DNA of 64,000 nt from Shinisaurus crocodilurus (GCA_021292165.1 CM037879.1:36193839-36257838), one strand, 5' to 3'; shown: positions 11,422 through 22,843, counted from the first letter of the stretch. The notes: a model not told the origin generated them from the letters alone. Program-made: numbers and translations.

Positions 11422-11919
11422 CGGGGTCCCCAAACTTTTTGGACCCGTGAGCACCACCAAAAAATGCCTAATCAGTGGATTGTCACTTTGGCATCTACCT
11501 GTCGTGTCTATGGATCTTATTCAGCAAAAACTTTTGTTTCGTTTCTATGGGACACCACAATGTCTCTTTAATAAGGGATGGTCTAATTCAGCTCATTGCT
11601 GGCAGTGCAATACAGCTAATGCTTCTTTTAAACACATCTTTTGGCAATGTCCAGTATTTGCTTCTTTTTGGGAGGAGGTTATTACACAGAAAGAACACTC
11701 ACCTCCTATAATGCAATGATTGGGGACCTTACAACACTTTCGATATATGAATTTGTGGCATACAGATGGCAACTTCAACGGATACTTATTTGGGTATTTG
11801 GTCTGCTTTTGCTGAAGCCGATGTATAGTTGCTAGACAAATCCATGTACGTATATTAAAAGAAACCAGGAAAAATGTTTAAAAATTGGGTGCCTGCAGGG
11901 ACCATGTTGGGGACCCCTG
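11422..11919 (+). mobile_element. hAT-type element carrying an L1 fragment
   Basis: The left end CGGGGTCCCCAAACTTTTTGG and the right end CCATGTTGGGGACCCCTG are inverted repeats. The flanks are a perfect 8-bp duplication, GCATATAT, at 11414-11421 and 11920-11927. Between about 11465 and 11880 the interior is not MITE sequence but an L1 ORF2 piece. Related ends occur at 14068-14514. Confidence 0.9.
11485..11720 (+). pseudogene. L1 LINE ORF2 C-terminal fragment
   Basis: The reading frame contains FRFYGTPQCLF, then SNSAHCWQCNTANASFKHIF and FWEEV, in the order and spacing of the cysteine/histidine-containing C-terminal region of L1 ORF2 protein. That region follows the reverse transcriptase and aids RNA binding. 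No reverse transcriptase, endonuclease, or clear poly(A) tail is present. The frame stops at 11719, and related sequence continues in another frame to about 11835. Confidence 0.8.
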
Positions 11920-11942
11920 GCATATATAGTGGCTAGCGCAGC

Positions 11943-12010
11943 CTTCCTCAAGTTGGTGTGCTCCAGATGTGTTGGACTGCAACTCCCATCATTCCCAGTC
12001 TTGCTGCACA
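11943..12010. repeat. Half of a palindromic MITE
   Basis: Contains the left arm 'gtgctccagatgtgttgg' and 'caactcccatcattccc' of the palindromic MITE family; the opposite arm is missing. Confidence 0.7.
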
Positions 12011-12867
12011 ACTGCCCAGCAGCCACTGTATGTTGTCACTCTTGGGAACAGCAGAGATGCCTGCCTTGAAACGGACTCTGGCTTTGTGCTGGGCAGACTG
12101 GGGGGAACGGGAGCCTGGCCATTGTGTGGCCCTGCCCAGCCTGCACAATTGGCCAGCGCTATGTTGTGGCACTGCCTGGAGGTTAGGGTCTTTGGGAATT
12201 GCCTGGGTGGACTTTTCTTCGCCCAGGTCCACCTCGCCGAGATTTAAAGGTCAATGGACCAAGTTGCTCCGGGAGCCCTTGCTAAGTATCTCCTGCAGTA
12301 GTCAGCACATGGCGCACTGAGCTTGACCCAGATTGCTGAGAATGATGCTATAGATAAAGCTTCCCAGTTCCAGGCAGCTTCACAGCCAACGCGGAGCTAT
12401 TGAAAAGGGCAATAAGTGGCGGAGGGCAATTCTATATGTAGATAAGTGGTTGCTTTTAATGTATTATAACTTGAATCCTGCTCACGTGCTGGGTCCAGCT
12501 GGAGAAATTTACCAGCTTCTCATCACCATGTTCTCTGCATCCACTTAATTCACAAATTGCTGAAGTGATGCCAGCCAGGGTCTATAAAGAGGGAAAAGGG
12601 AGAGAGAGGGCTGAAAGAAAAGGATGTTCCATTTAGTACAGGATGCTGTTATTCTTTCATAGGTGGCTGGCTGCAAGCATGTGTTTAACCACAGAAGACT
12701 CGGGACAAGTGTGTGTAGACTTGATGCTCCCCTAGCACATGTACAAATGCACAACCAAAACACAAATTTCTTGTTGTTTCTGGTAACACACCAAGGATAA
12801 CATCCCACCCCAAAAGGTATACCTTCTCTACCTACTATTACTTCACCAAACTGGGACTGGTTTGGTA
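12011..12867. other. Unassigned intergenic sequence
   Basis: No gene or repeat boundary recognised. Many short open frames without domains. Confidence 0.5.
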
Positions 12868-13976
12868 ATATCCTGATTAGCAAGCTAGCTAAAAGTGGGC
12901 TGGATGGAACAACTATCAGGTGGATCCACAATTGGCTACAGAATCGGACTCAAACAAAGTGCTTATCAATGGTACCTTCTCAAACTGGGGAGAGGTAATG
13001 AGTGGGGTACCACAAGGCTCGGTCCTGGGCCCAGTGCTCTTCAACATTTTTATTAATGACTTGGAAGAGGAGGTGCAGGGAATGCTTATCAAATTTGCAG
13101 ACGACACAAAGTTGGGTGGAACAGCTAATACTCTGGAAGACAGAAACAAAATTCAAAGCGATCTCGATAGGCTGGAGCTCTGGGCCGAAAACAACAGAAT
13201 GAAATTTAATAGGGATAAATGCCAAGTGCTGCACCTAGGGAGAGGAAACCAAATGCAGAGTTACATAATGGGGGAAACTTGGCTCAACAATACTACAAGT
13301 GAGAAGGATCTTGGAATTGTGGTAGATCACAAACTGAATATGAGCCAGCAATGGGATGTGGCTGCAAAGAAGGCAAATGCTATTTTGGGCTGCATTAATA
13401 GAAGTATAGCTTCCAAATCGCGGGAAGTGGTAATTCCCCTTTACTCAGCACTGGTTAGGCCTCATCTTGAGTACTGTGTCCAGTTCTGGGCCCCACACTT
13501 TAAGAAGGATATAGACAAACTGGAGAGGGTTCAGAGGAGAGCAACAAGGATGATAAAGGGACTGGAAACAAGGCCCTATGAGGAGAGACTGAAAGAACTG
13601 GGCATGTTTAGCCTTCAGAAGAGGAGACTGAGGGGAGATATGATCGCACTCTTCCAGTACTTGAAGGGTTGTCACACAGAGGAGGACCAGGATCTCTTCT
13701 CAATCATCGCAGTTTGCAGGACACGGAATGATAGACTACAGGAACCCAGATTCCACCTAAACATCAGGAAAAAAATTCCTGACTGTTAGAGCAATAAGAC
13801 AATGGAACCAACTACCTAGGGAGGTGGTGAGCTCTCCCACTCTGGAGGCATTCAAGGTGCAGCTGGATGACCATCTTTCAGGGATGCTTTGACCTGGATT
13901 CCTGCATTGAGCTGGGGGTTGGACTCGATGGCTTTGTAGGCCCCTTCCAACTCTACTTTTCTATTATTCTAGGATT
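12868..13976 (+). mobile_element. CR1 LINE, 5'-truncated, reverse transcriptase C-terminal part
   Basis: Begins within the region encoding DILISKLAKSG of CR1 reverse transcriptase. It includes SGVPQGSVLGPVLFNIFIN (motif B) and FADDTKLGG (motif C, the catalytic DD), then the thumb and C-terminal region. Compared with the copy at 26933-28100, a frameshift near 12915 and another in the A-run near 13771 break the frame, so RKNFLTV becomes RKKIPDC and stop. The 3' end keeps the CR1 'ggactcgatggctttgtaggcc...caactct' tail with a worn ATTCT-type repeat. Confidence 0.95.
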
Positions 13977-14067
13977 CCCCTCCCCTCACAGAAGTGATTA
14001 GAAACAACTGCCGTGTGAGTAGGAGAGAAAGAAGAAGCCAACTGCCATCCTTACCATCTCTCTAAGT

Positions 14068-14514
14068 CAGGGGTCCCCAACCGTTTGGGGCTGGTGGACA
14101 CACTTGCAATGTCATGAGCGCTCCGACAGAATGGCTGTCATGGGGGAGGGGCTTACCCTTTCATAAAATGGCTGCCATGGTGGGCGTGGCCAGTCACAAG
14201 ACACTCATTTCCCAGAAGGCAAACTGGGTTAGACTGAAAGGAGAGTAAATTCGCCCATGAACCTAAGTAGAAGGCAGAGGCGGGGGCTGAGCTTCAAAAC
14301 ACAAAACCACATTTTTGAACCCAAAGATGGGACTGGAGGGCAGCACTTCACTTCATTTTACAGTATACCAACTACCCAGGTAATTATTTTTCTTTTTAAA
14401 AATATATATTAACAAATAAAATAAAAATCAGGAGGGCCAGGGAGACTGGTGGGCTCTAAGAGAGGTGTCTATGGGGCACATTGGTGCCCACAGGCACTAT
14501 GTTGGAGATCCAGG
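14068..14514. mobile_element. hAT-type MITE
   Basis: Begins CAGGGGTCCCCAACC and ends GTTGGAGATCCAGG, a worn version of GTTGGGGACCCCTG, so the ends are inverted repeats. The interior has no frame. A clear target duplication is not seen. Its ends resemble those of the element at 11422-11919. Confidence 0.8.
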
Positions 14515-14605
14515 CAATAAGCAGTCTACTATTTTGATGACATCTTATTGAGCTTATGTAAGCCGATCTGGGAGCCTTGTCCTCTGAAGAGCAGGATAAA
14601 AAATG

Positions 14606-14642
14606 CTTAACATAACATAAAACATAACATAACATAACATAA
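14606..14642. repeat. (ACATA)n simple repeat
   Basis: Repeated 'aacataacat' units just after a 3'-tail-like sequence. Confidence 0.85.
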
Positions 14643-14872
14643 GAGTACTGCTTTTAGATCCCAGGAAGGGTTACCCTAGGGAGAACTGAGTTCAAATCGC
14701 CACTCAGATATGAAGCTCACCAAGTTTCCTTAAGCTAGTTACTGTCTCTCAGCCTAGCCTACCTCACAGGATTGTTCTGAGGATAAAATTGTGTGCATTT
14801 ATTGAGAACCATGTATGCCATCATGAGTTCCTTGGAGGAAAGGTGGGATGTAAGTGTAACAAATATGCCTCT
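14643..14872 (+). repeat. Divergent tRNA-derived SINE (type 1)
   Basis: Retains the B-box-like GAGTTCAAATCGCC and 'ctctcagcctagcctacctcacagg', plus the 'gaggataaaattgtgtgca' body and a 'gtgggatgtaagtgt' end. More diverged than the other type 1 copies. Confidence 0.75.
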
Positions 14873-15916
14873 TTGGAAAGGGTAGATTGGTTCAATATTT
14901 CACTCCAGGCAGCTTGAGAAAATTTTGACATCACTTGAGGATGTCTGGTCTAGTCTAAAGCCAAGAAGGGTTTCTCCCCCGAAACTTATGCTATGCTATA
15001 CACGGTGATGATCATTTCAATGACTGAAGCAAATGAAAAATTAGGAAGGAATGATGAAAAAGTAGAAAGAAATGGTGAACTTTAAGACCTGTAGCTCCTG
15101 GATAGAGGACTCATCAACAGGAAGAAAGTATGTTAATAAACCAGTTTGCAAAGTGCATTTATCAGGCAATTATGCTGGAGGATGGTTAAAGTAACGTGGC
15201 TCTTGGATGAGTGCCTCATCATAACAGCATCTGAAGTGTGCTCTAATGGCCAAGAAATGCTCTACCTGTCATGTCTTATTGCTTAAATATTTATGCTTAT
15301 GACATTTGATTCCAACACTCTATATATCATCCCCATGTTTCACTCAAATTAGATATGTCATCACCCACCAGGAACAGCTGACAATGAGGATTAAAACACT
15401 TTCAAATTTGAAAATAAAATAAAATATATCTCTCTAAACAAGGACATGACATGATTAAAATGGTGTGGCACATCCTGACTCAAAAACACACGGTCCTGCA
15501 TTCATTGATTCATTAGATTAAGCCAACCCAGATGTTTCATTCATCAGTTGTTGCATTATTATCATTTTGCTTCACTATTAATGAATAAAATTGTGTGGAA
15601 ACCCAAATAATCTGTGGAAATGATAAGAAAAAAGTCTTGATTTTGATCTACCACATTTCAGCATGAATTATCCCCTATTTCGGTCATTTTGCAAACTTGA
15701 TGGAAACTAGCGGTATCACGGAGAAGACTGAACAAAGAATCCAGATCGGGCGAGTCCTCTTCAAAAGACTATTTGGTAGAGTATTGTTTATTTGTAGTGC
15801 TGTGTCAAAAACCCCACTAGCCCTTTTGCAACCTCTTTGTTTCCCTGCGAAAGAGGCAGTCGTTTTTCTCCCTCTTTCATTGGCATATTGAGAATTTTGG
15901 AGACAACATTTCCCGT
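14873..15916. other. Unassigned intergenic sequence; candidate conserved block 15240-15690
   Basis: 15240-15690 is AT-rich, free of recognisable repeats, and contains many ATTA, ATTCATTGATTCATTAG and TGTCATCACC-type words. This is the texture of vertebrate enhancers near developmental transcription factor genes, but conservation is untested. Confidence 0.4.
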
Positions 15917-16046
15917 TGTGCAGGGCTTCAGTGCTTACCTTACTCTAAGGAGGTGGCGGAGGCATGTGTGTGCTTTGTTTTTTGCCATCCCTCCCCCATT
16001 CTGTCCATGCAGCCTCTCCGGCTGCTTGAGCTTCTTGGAATGCCCG

Positions 16047-16173
16047 CTAGGGCAATGTTCTCCAACCTTGGGTCCCCAGATGTTTTTGGCCTACAACTCC
16101 CAGCATGCCCCAGCCAGTGGGAGTCATAGGCCAAAAACATCTGTGGACCCAAGGTTGGAGAACATTGCCCTAG
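16047..16173. repeat. Palindromic MITE nested in the foldback element
   Basis: A near-perfect palindrome: left arm 'ctagggcaatgttctccaac', right arm 'gttggagaacattgccctag', with 'aactcccagcatgccccag' at the centre. It matches the family copy at 61833-61968. Confidence 0.9.
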
Positions 16174-16404
16174 AGGACTTAGCCAGGAGGACTTCCTCGC
16201 CTGGGGCTTTCCAGTGCGGCTGCCTGCTGAGGGCCTGAAAGCCCAGCGAGGCATCTTTGGTGTCGATTTGTTGTTGTCCTTTTAAAAACAGAAACAACAA
16301 CAAGAAGAAGAACTCCTTGCTTGGCTTTCAGGCCCTCAGCAGGCAGCAGCACTGGAAAACCCCAAGGGAGGAAGTCCTGGACATGTCCTCTAGAGGCACT
16401 ATCC
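16167..16404. repeat. Hairpin with about 83-bp arms
   Basis: 16167-16250 and 16319-16404 are inverted copies. Both hold 'ctgcctgctgagggcctg' in one orientation or the other and both end in a 'ctagaggac' text. The loop is A-rich, with (AAC) and (AAG) runs. Confidence 0.85.
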
Positions 16405-16638
16405 TATGTCCCTGTGACCTCGTCTGGGGACACATAGGATTGGGGGCTGGAAGGCACTGTGACCTTGAAATCTTTTCTGAGGTTGCCGTGCTGTGGAGCG
16501 CCCACCCCCCACCTTGTAGCCGGCACAGTTCTTTCTGCACTGGCAGGGAACTGAATACGGAAGACCGTGTTCGGTTCCCCCCTCAGGCGGGGGGCATCCC
16601 TGAGGGCGGGGAGGGGAGGAGCGAGGCTCTGCTGGATT

Positions 16639-16725
16639 CACGAGGAGAGGTAAAACATCTAGATGGCCGAGATTGGCCGTCTAGATGTTTTTGAGGGCAA
16701 GGGGAGTGCGGCGGATATCCTATCC
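16639..16725. repeat. GC-rich module, copy 1, with 38-nt palindrome
   Basis: Starts CACGAGGAGAGGTAAAA and ends CGGCGGATATCCTATCC. The palindrome at 16653-16690 has 16-bp arms with one mismatch around CTAGATGGCC. The second copy is at 16833-16919, an offset of 194 bases. Confidence 0.85.
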
Positions 16726-16832
16726 ACTGCACTCCTCCTTCCCTCAATAGGGCGTTCCTGGGGGCGGGGCGGGGAGTAGCCAGTTTCCGCTGGATTCTGA
16801 GGAATCCAGGCACCGCCTCACCCTCTCCTGCT

Positions 16833-16919
16833 CACGAGGAGAGGTAAAAGATCTAGACAGCCGAAATCGGCCGTCTAGATGTTTTTGAGGGTGTGGGGAG
16901 CGCAGCGGATATCCTATCC
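16833..16919. repeat. GC-rich module, copy 2
   Basis: Same layout as 16639-16725: CACGAGGAGAGG start, a TCTAGA-containing palindrome and an AGCGGATATCCTATCC end. About 10 substitutions from copy 1. Confidence 0.85.
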
Positions 16920-17137
16920 GCCACAGTCCTTCCACCCTGCCTAGGATGCCCATAATCCTCTGCGGTCAGAGGGTTACGGACAGCCTCATAGGATTGCGCT
17001 GTAGGAAGCTTTTCAGAAAGCTTAAGCAACCGGAGAGGCTGGAAGGACAGAACGGGATAAAAATGGTAAAAGGAAGCACACACGAACCCCGCAGCCACTT
17101 CCTTACAGTAAGGTAAGCACCGAAGCCCTGCACCCTG

Positions 17138-18550
17138 AGAAATTTCAGGTGCAATTTCTTTTCGCTGCCCCCCCCAACGAACGGTCGAAAAATAAATAGA
17201 TCAAAAAATTCGGCACAGTGCCAGATTTTTGTTTTAAAAAGCATATTTGGTTTTTTTTTAAAGCATCTGATGATTATTGTAGAATAGATTTAGCTGGGCA
17301 GACTTCTGTGCATTGCCCGCTCATCTGTGGGCCCATTCCATAAGACGGACAGTTGTCTGCATAAGGTGGCCTCATTATTACGACCATCAGGCTCCTTCTA
17401 GAGATCACGGCGTTTTTGATTCGGATCCAGCTCTCTCACTCTGGGTCCCTGACTCTGAAATTATCCATCTTTCCTGCCTTCCTCTGACACGTGTGTGTGG
17501 AGAAAGGGCAGTATCCCTGAAAGCGGGAGGGGAAGTTCTTTTGGCTGCAAGACCACAAGGCCCAGGTGGTACCACCAGCTGCAAGATCTCTAGTTCTTGT
17601 TGGCTGCCCCCCAACAGCTCTTAGTCTTTTTTCAGAATTCTTTCACTGCGGTTGAAGAAGGGGGAGTGGCAGGAAGGGACAGCAGACACTCGACAATCTT
17701 GTTCATAATCAGCAGCTGTGTCCCAGGTTGGCATTTCCCTCTGGAACGGTTCCTCAGGAGGTGTTTATGCTGAACAGTTCTCCAGCAATCCTGCCGGACC
17801 CGGAGGAGCAAAAATGGCAGTGCATCGGAATATTTCTTGCAATATTTGAACAGATCCAGACCAAATCATCCACAGCCCTTGTCCCCGTGTGGGTCAAGAG
17901 AAATTCTCTTAGGCTGCGGATTCTCTTAGCACAGGCTTACCTGGCAATGGATCCTTTGGCACACAATAGGACTTACATCTGAGTAGACAGACCTAGGATT
18001 GCATTGTCGATCCTTTTAGTGGATGGGCTTCTTTTCAAAGCTAATAATTGAGATGGAATGCCAGTGAAAGGGCAAATTCTGTTAATTGCAAATCAATGAT
18101 GCATTACTTGTGCCATCACAATTTACATTCTGCATTTTATTCTTCTAAAGTGCCGTTTTTAGGTGCTATATGAACAAATGAATAATGACAATAGCAATTA
18201 TTATTGTTTGCATCTGCACAGTCCATACTTACGAGCAGCTCTAATATGAGAGCATTCCAAACTCATTTCCCCCTCCCTGCATATCTCAACACAATTTGCT
18301 CACAACATGTAATATTGATGCAGGCATTCACTCTGTCATGGACACACACGTGTGCAAGCTGGTTTGCTTTGCTTCATAAACACATGGATGTACAATACAA
18401 ATTTTTCCTCATCCCATTCTCATAGACTTATAATCTATTTAAATTATAATGATTATTTCTAAATTTGCATCACACACATTTTATGCCAATTAGTGTCATC
18501 TTTTTTTGGTGATGCATTTCCTCTCTTTTGGTGATTCATAAGTGACTGAC
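17138..18550. other. Unassigned intergenic sequence; candidate conserved block 18040-18330
   Basis: 17955-18005 is a scrap of the widespread 'acttacatctgagtagac...taggattgca' MITE. 18040-18330 is repeat-free and AT-rich, with 'ctgttaattgcaaatcaatg' and 'acaatagcaattattattg' (ATTA- and octamer-like words). No gene is recognised. Confidence 0.4.
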
Positions 18551-19260
18551 CACCCTACCATCCAGTCAACCTTCCCAAGCTCCACCCTCCTTTGAAGACC
18601 CATGAAACCTTAAAGGGCCAACCCCTTGACCTGAAGGCAAGCACTTCTCCTTCTTGCTGTGGCCTCCAGCCACAGGCCGGCTCCCTGCACCACTGGGCAG
18701 GTGGGATGGAGTAGGAGGTATTTGACTCCTCAGGTGAATTGGACTCAGAGGAAGGTGTCTGCAAGAGGCCTGGATTGGGTTCCACAGATTCTTAATCACT
18801 AACCTCAGGTTCATTATTAGGAACCCCGTGCAATTGCTCAGCTGATGGTACAGGAGCCCTGGACTTAGCCAGCCCATCCTCCCTTAACTCTGAGATTGGG
18901 GCTGGGGCCATGACAAATACATCTCCCCCAATCTGCCCCAGTGCATGGAGGGGAACAAGTGTCCTCAGTTCCTCCACACCCACCTAGGCTGCCATCCCCA
19001 CATTGCACGCATGGGGACAGAACATTTTTATTCGGGGGGGGGGGGCTTTGGCACATAATCTGGTCAGTCGCAGATATTTTTTTTATTGGTTGGTGCTGTT
19101 TACTTCTTTTATTGTTGTGCTTTTAATTGTGTTTATTTGTTTTTATGCTAAGTTTTAATTAAGATTTTGTTTTTAATCTGGATTTTATTATTAGCTGGCT
19201 TGAACACCATTTGCTGGGGGGGGGGGATAAGGAGAGAAATTTAAAAAATAAAAAATAAAA
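18551..19260. other. Possible worn mobile element, family unknown, with LINE-like tail
   Basis: 18551-19060 keeps two open frames on the minus strand with proline/glutamate-rich composition but no domain. 19080-19260 is a T-rich tail ending in A-rich text (ATTTAAAAAATAAAAAATAAAA), the form of a non-LTR retrotransposon 3' end. I cannot assign either part. Confidence 0.3.
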
Positions 19261-19691
19261 TGTTTCACGGGTGCCTACCTGAGTACAATCAATGTTCGTA
19301 GACAAAAATCACATGGCTGGTTTACCACTTTAATGTAGCAAACCACAAGATTTTCTCCGATGCGCATTGAATTATACAGTAGGTGCATCGGGAGCATTCG
19401 GATGTCCCACCCCTGTGTGTGCAAGCAAGGGCCGTACTCCATGCGGGTGGGGCACCACCTTCCCCTCCACCCATTTGGCCCAGACTGGGGATGATGCATC
19501 TTCTGATCTGTCCCAGAAGAAAATAGGAACAGTTATCTTATGTTATAATAAGGAAGAAGTCTAATATGTAAGACACTTCCATAGTGGGCCGTATGCTTCA
19601 CCAAGGAATTTTTAAAATATTAACTTCAAGATGTACATTGTCCTTTAACTGAGCAAATCACAGGTCATAGTTTGACGATGACGACGATGAT
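19261..19691. other. Unassigned intergenic sequence
   Basis: No gene recognised. A short (GAC)n-like run precedes the SINE. Confidence 0.5.
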
Positions 19692-19912
19692 GATTACATT
19701 TATATCCCGCCTTTTTTCCTGCAAGGAACCCAATGTGGCTTACATGATCCTCCTCCTCCTCTCCATTTTATCCTCACAACAACCCTGCGAGGTAGGTTAG
19801 GCTGAGAGTCAGTGACTGGCCCAAAGTCACCCAGTGAGCTTCATGGGGGAGTGGGGACTAAAACAGAGATCTCCTGAGTCCCAGTCCAACACCCTAACCA
19901 CTGCACCACACC
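19692..19912 (-). repeat. tRNA-derived SINE (type 1), minus strand
   Basis: Contains 'tgactggcccaaagtcaccc', 'ccattttatcctcacaac' and the B-box region in the same order as the 7502-7724 copy. The plus-strand start 'tacatttatatcccgcc' is the 3' end of the SINE. Confidence 0.9.
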
Positions 19913-19959
19913 AACCCTATACACTTGTGTCATATCTCCCTTTTAGCTTCCCGCCCTTA

Positions 19960-20090
19960 AGCCAGAGGTGGGCATCCTGTGGGCCCTGCAGATGTTGGGA
20001 CTCCAGTTCCCATCATCCCTGCCCACTGGTCATGCTGGCTGGGGTTGTTGAATGCTGGAGGGCCACAGGCTTCCCATCCCTGGTTTAAGC
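19960..20090. repeat. Palindromic MITE
   Basis: Inverted arms around 'cagttcccatcatccctgcc...gctggctggggttgttgaa'; outer parts 'ccagaggtgggcatcctg' and 'gcttcccatccctgg' pair. Confidence 0.8.
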
Positions 20091-20768
20091 CAAAAGGCCC
20101 CAAATGCTTCTGCTCTTGTCGTAGGGAAGCTGCACTGTTTATTTCCCCCTGTGTGTTTTAAGAGGAATAAACACAGCAATAATTTACAAATCGGGCTGCC
20201 CAGGCCAGGTGTCAGAAATGCAGCAGAAGTTCAAAGTTCAATGCATGCTGGGCAAAGTTGTGAGATCAAGTTCCCAAATAAATCATATCGTAACCTGATA
20301 GCTCTGGTTAAACAGAGAATTCAGTACATGTCATTAACCCACACCAACAGGGACACATCGCGGGCATGGAAGCAGAAATACAATTCAAAGCCAGGCACAG
20401 CACGAATGCTATTATCCAATATGGAAGACTAGAGTGGTGGTGGTGGGTGAGGTTTTAACCCCATGAGATAAAACACAAGTACATGTATCTTTTCTCAGGC
20501 CAGTTCCAGGTTTGTGGGGGCCCTGGGGGAAGTGTCCTCTGGTAGGACCCCTCCTCCACCAATTGGCCCTTGTGGACTTACTTGACTTCAAGCAGCAGCA
20601 GCACTCCAGGCAATAATGATCTATGAAATCTATGAATGCGTTTTGCATAAATACCGAGACAGGGCTCCCTGATCAACGAAAGGGGCTGTCGTGTAGATAC
20701 GCCCCTGGAGCGAAGGGAAAGTGTTAAAGAGCCCTCCTCCTGCTGCTCTTAGGAAACCCTCCTCCAAG
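20091..20768. other. Unassigned intergenic sequence
   Basis: Mostly unremarkable. 'atgatctatgaaatctatg' near 20618 resembles the tail of the CR1-tailed SINE at 44012-44160. Confidence 0.5.
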
Positions 20769-20897
20769 CAGCCTTCCCCAACTTGGAGCCCTCCAGCCTA
20801 CAACTCCCAGCATTCCTGAACATTGGCCATGCTGGCTGAGGCTGATGGGAGTTGAAGTCCAGAACAGCTCGGAAGACACCAGGCTGGAGAAGACTGG
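20769..20897. repeat. Palindromic MITE
   Basis: Left arm 'cagccttccccaacttgg' and right arm near 'ccaggctggagaagactgg' with the central 'caactcccagcattcctgaa' of the family. Confidence 0.85.
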
Positions 20898-20982
20898 CAT
20901 AAAGCAAAAGCGAAGAAAAGGAAAGCAAGGAAAGAAAAGGACCCCTAAAAAGAATAATAGAACAAGACGTGATGTGTAGTTC

Positions 20983-21285
20983 ATAGAATCATAGAATCAT
21001 AGAAAGGTAGAGTTGGAAGGGTCCTACAAGGCCATCGAGTCCAACCCCCTGCTCAAAGCAGGAATCCAGGTCAAAGCATCCCCGACAGATGGCCGTCCAG
21101 CTGCACCTTGAATGCCTCCAGAGTGGGAGAGCCCACCACCTCCCAATGGTTCCATTGTCTTATTGCTCTGACAGTCAGGAAATTTTTCCTGATGTTTAGG
21201 TGGAATCTGGGTTCCTGTAACTTGAGCCCATTATTCGGTGTCCTGCAAACTGGGATGATCGAGAAGTTCTTCCCTTCCTTCAGGT
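20983..21285 (-). mobile_element. CR1 LINE 3' end fragment, minus strand
   Basis: Three CATAGAAT tail units are followed by the CR1 3' UTR and the codons of the protein C-terminus (about 21065-21283), matching the 26933-28100 copy. A deletion of 'ctaggtagttgg' text lies near 21145. 5'-truncated at about 21285. Confidence 0.92.
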
Positions 21286-22640
21286 GCAGTGATTCTCATT
21301 TTACAACCCCACACACAAAGCACAGGAGAAGTAGCCTTTAACAAGATCCATTCCGATCCCCGCACTCATCCCCCCTCTCCATATGATGCTCCAATCTGCA
21401 CGGATATTGAACAGTTGTAAAGAAGGATTAAGTCTCCCTTCGCGAGGGAAAGCCCTCGTCGTCTTCCACAGGCAGCCATCGCATAGTATGAATAAAATGT
21501 GCGAAGAAAGAGAGAGAGAGTGTGTGACATTTGCGAGATCCAGAAGCTTCTGACAGCCACTCAGAGATCTAAACACATGTATTATGACAAAATCGCAAAC
21601 TGCTGGCTTGGCAGTTTATTTGAGAACAGGCGGGGAAGGTGATAGCTCGTCGAAAGTCAGAGAAGGGATCAATATTGAATAAATCAAAACAAATATGTGA
21701 AAGGTTCTGAGAACGCCATGAAAAATTAAATACTGGGGAATTGAAGGCAAGTGGTTCTCAAATTACTGCGATAGCAGTGCGGTTGTTGCAACAGTCGGAA
21801 GCCTGGTGGGTGGGTGCTCCTGTGCCTAGGATTAAAGCCAAGGGAGTATTTTTGGATGAGAATATTCAGCAGTCACACAAGGAGCCTTTATTTAAATATG
21901 AGGGCCTGGATGGCCTTTACGAAGAAAGAAAACTGTCACTGTTCTAGCGTGCAGATGGAGAAACTGAGGACTCCAGAATGAAGGGCTGAAGGGGAGGGAG
22001 GTGGTGTTGTGCAAGGACTGAGGGGCTCGAAAACAAAAGAATGAAAGACGCGGGGACATTGTCAATCTTTGGTGTGACTGAGCTGGACAGTCACAGTCCA
22101 GTTACAGTCTTGGGGTTTCTAGGCCCATGGCTTGATATTAACGGATGAAAAAGGATGTCTTTGATATTAAAGGCCATCTTTTAGATGGTATTTCAGAGCT
22201 CCATACATCTCATCCAGAACACACACAGTCATCTGCTGATCTTCTTTCTTTCTTCCTTCCTTCCTTTTCTTTGTTTCTTTTCTTTTCTTTTTTCTTTTTT
22301 ACTGTTGTGGAGCTTCAATAAAAATGAACAAGGAAGAACTTGGCAGTAAGAAAACTTCATGTGTGCAATGGAGGCTCTGTGCCTGGAAGAGTTTGCTGGA
22401 TTAGAGCATGAGTATTTTGACACTAGGCATTTCAAATATCAAAGACCGGGGTGGGGGTGGGGGACAACTTTTGGGGATCAAGGGGCAATTTCTGAAATTC
22501 GGCAGTGGGCACCGCCCAAAAGGCCGGGGTGTGTGTGTGTGCATACAGCCTGGGAGCTGCATGTTGCCCACCCGTGATCTAAGATGAGGGAGCTATTTGT
22601 TTGTTCATACATTTGTAATCCAGTTACACTGAACACAGTG
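21286..22640. other. Unassigned intergenic sequence
   Basis: No gene recognised. 22240-22300 is a strong CTTTCTTT pyrimidine tract. Confidence 0.5.
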
Positions 22641-22810
22641 GCTGACAACCATAGAGCATACGACTGTGCCTAGGGAACACACCAGTTGAAATCCTCCTGG
22701 TTTTCTTGATTGTGTAATGGCTGAGAGCCTTTTTGGCTGAGCAGCAGGATACAAATGATTTAAATAAATAATTAATAAACTGTGAATCCATTGGGGTGAT
22801 GTTGGGCCAG

Positions 22811-22843
<33 letters not shown>

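Larger units (their letters stand above)
15917..17137. mobile_element. Foldback-like element with long inverted arms
   Basis: The left arm (about 15917-16045) and right arm (about 17005-17137) are inverted copies. Both begin TGCAGGGCTTC(A/G)GTGCTTACC and both contain CAGCCTCTCCGG. Identity is roughly three quarters by eye over about 125 bases. The interior is GC-rich and modular: a palindromic MITE at 16047-16173, a hairpin at 16167-16404 and two tandem modules at 16639-16725 and 16833-16919. No coding capacity or target duplication is recognised. It could be a non-autonomous DNA transposon of unknown superfamily or a secondarily inverted duplication. Confidence 0.65.

Noticed and set aside
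16257..16694. 145-codon frame
   Set aside because: Lies across the hairpin and modules of the foldback element; no domain.
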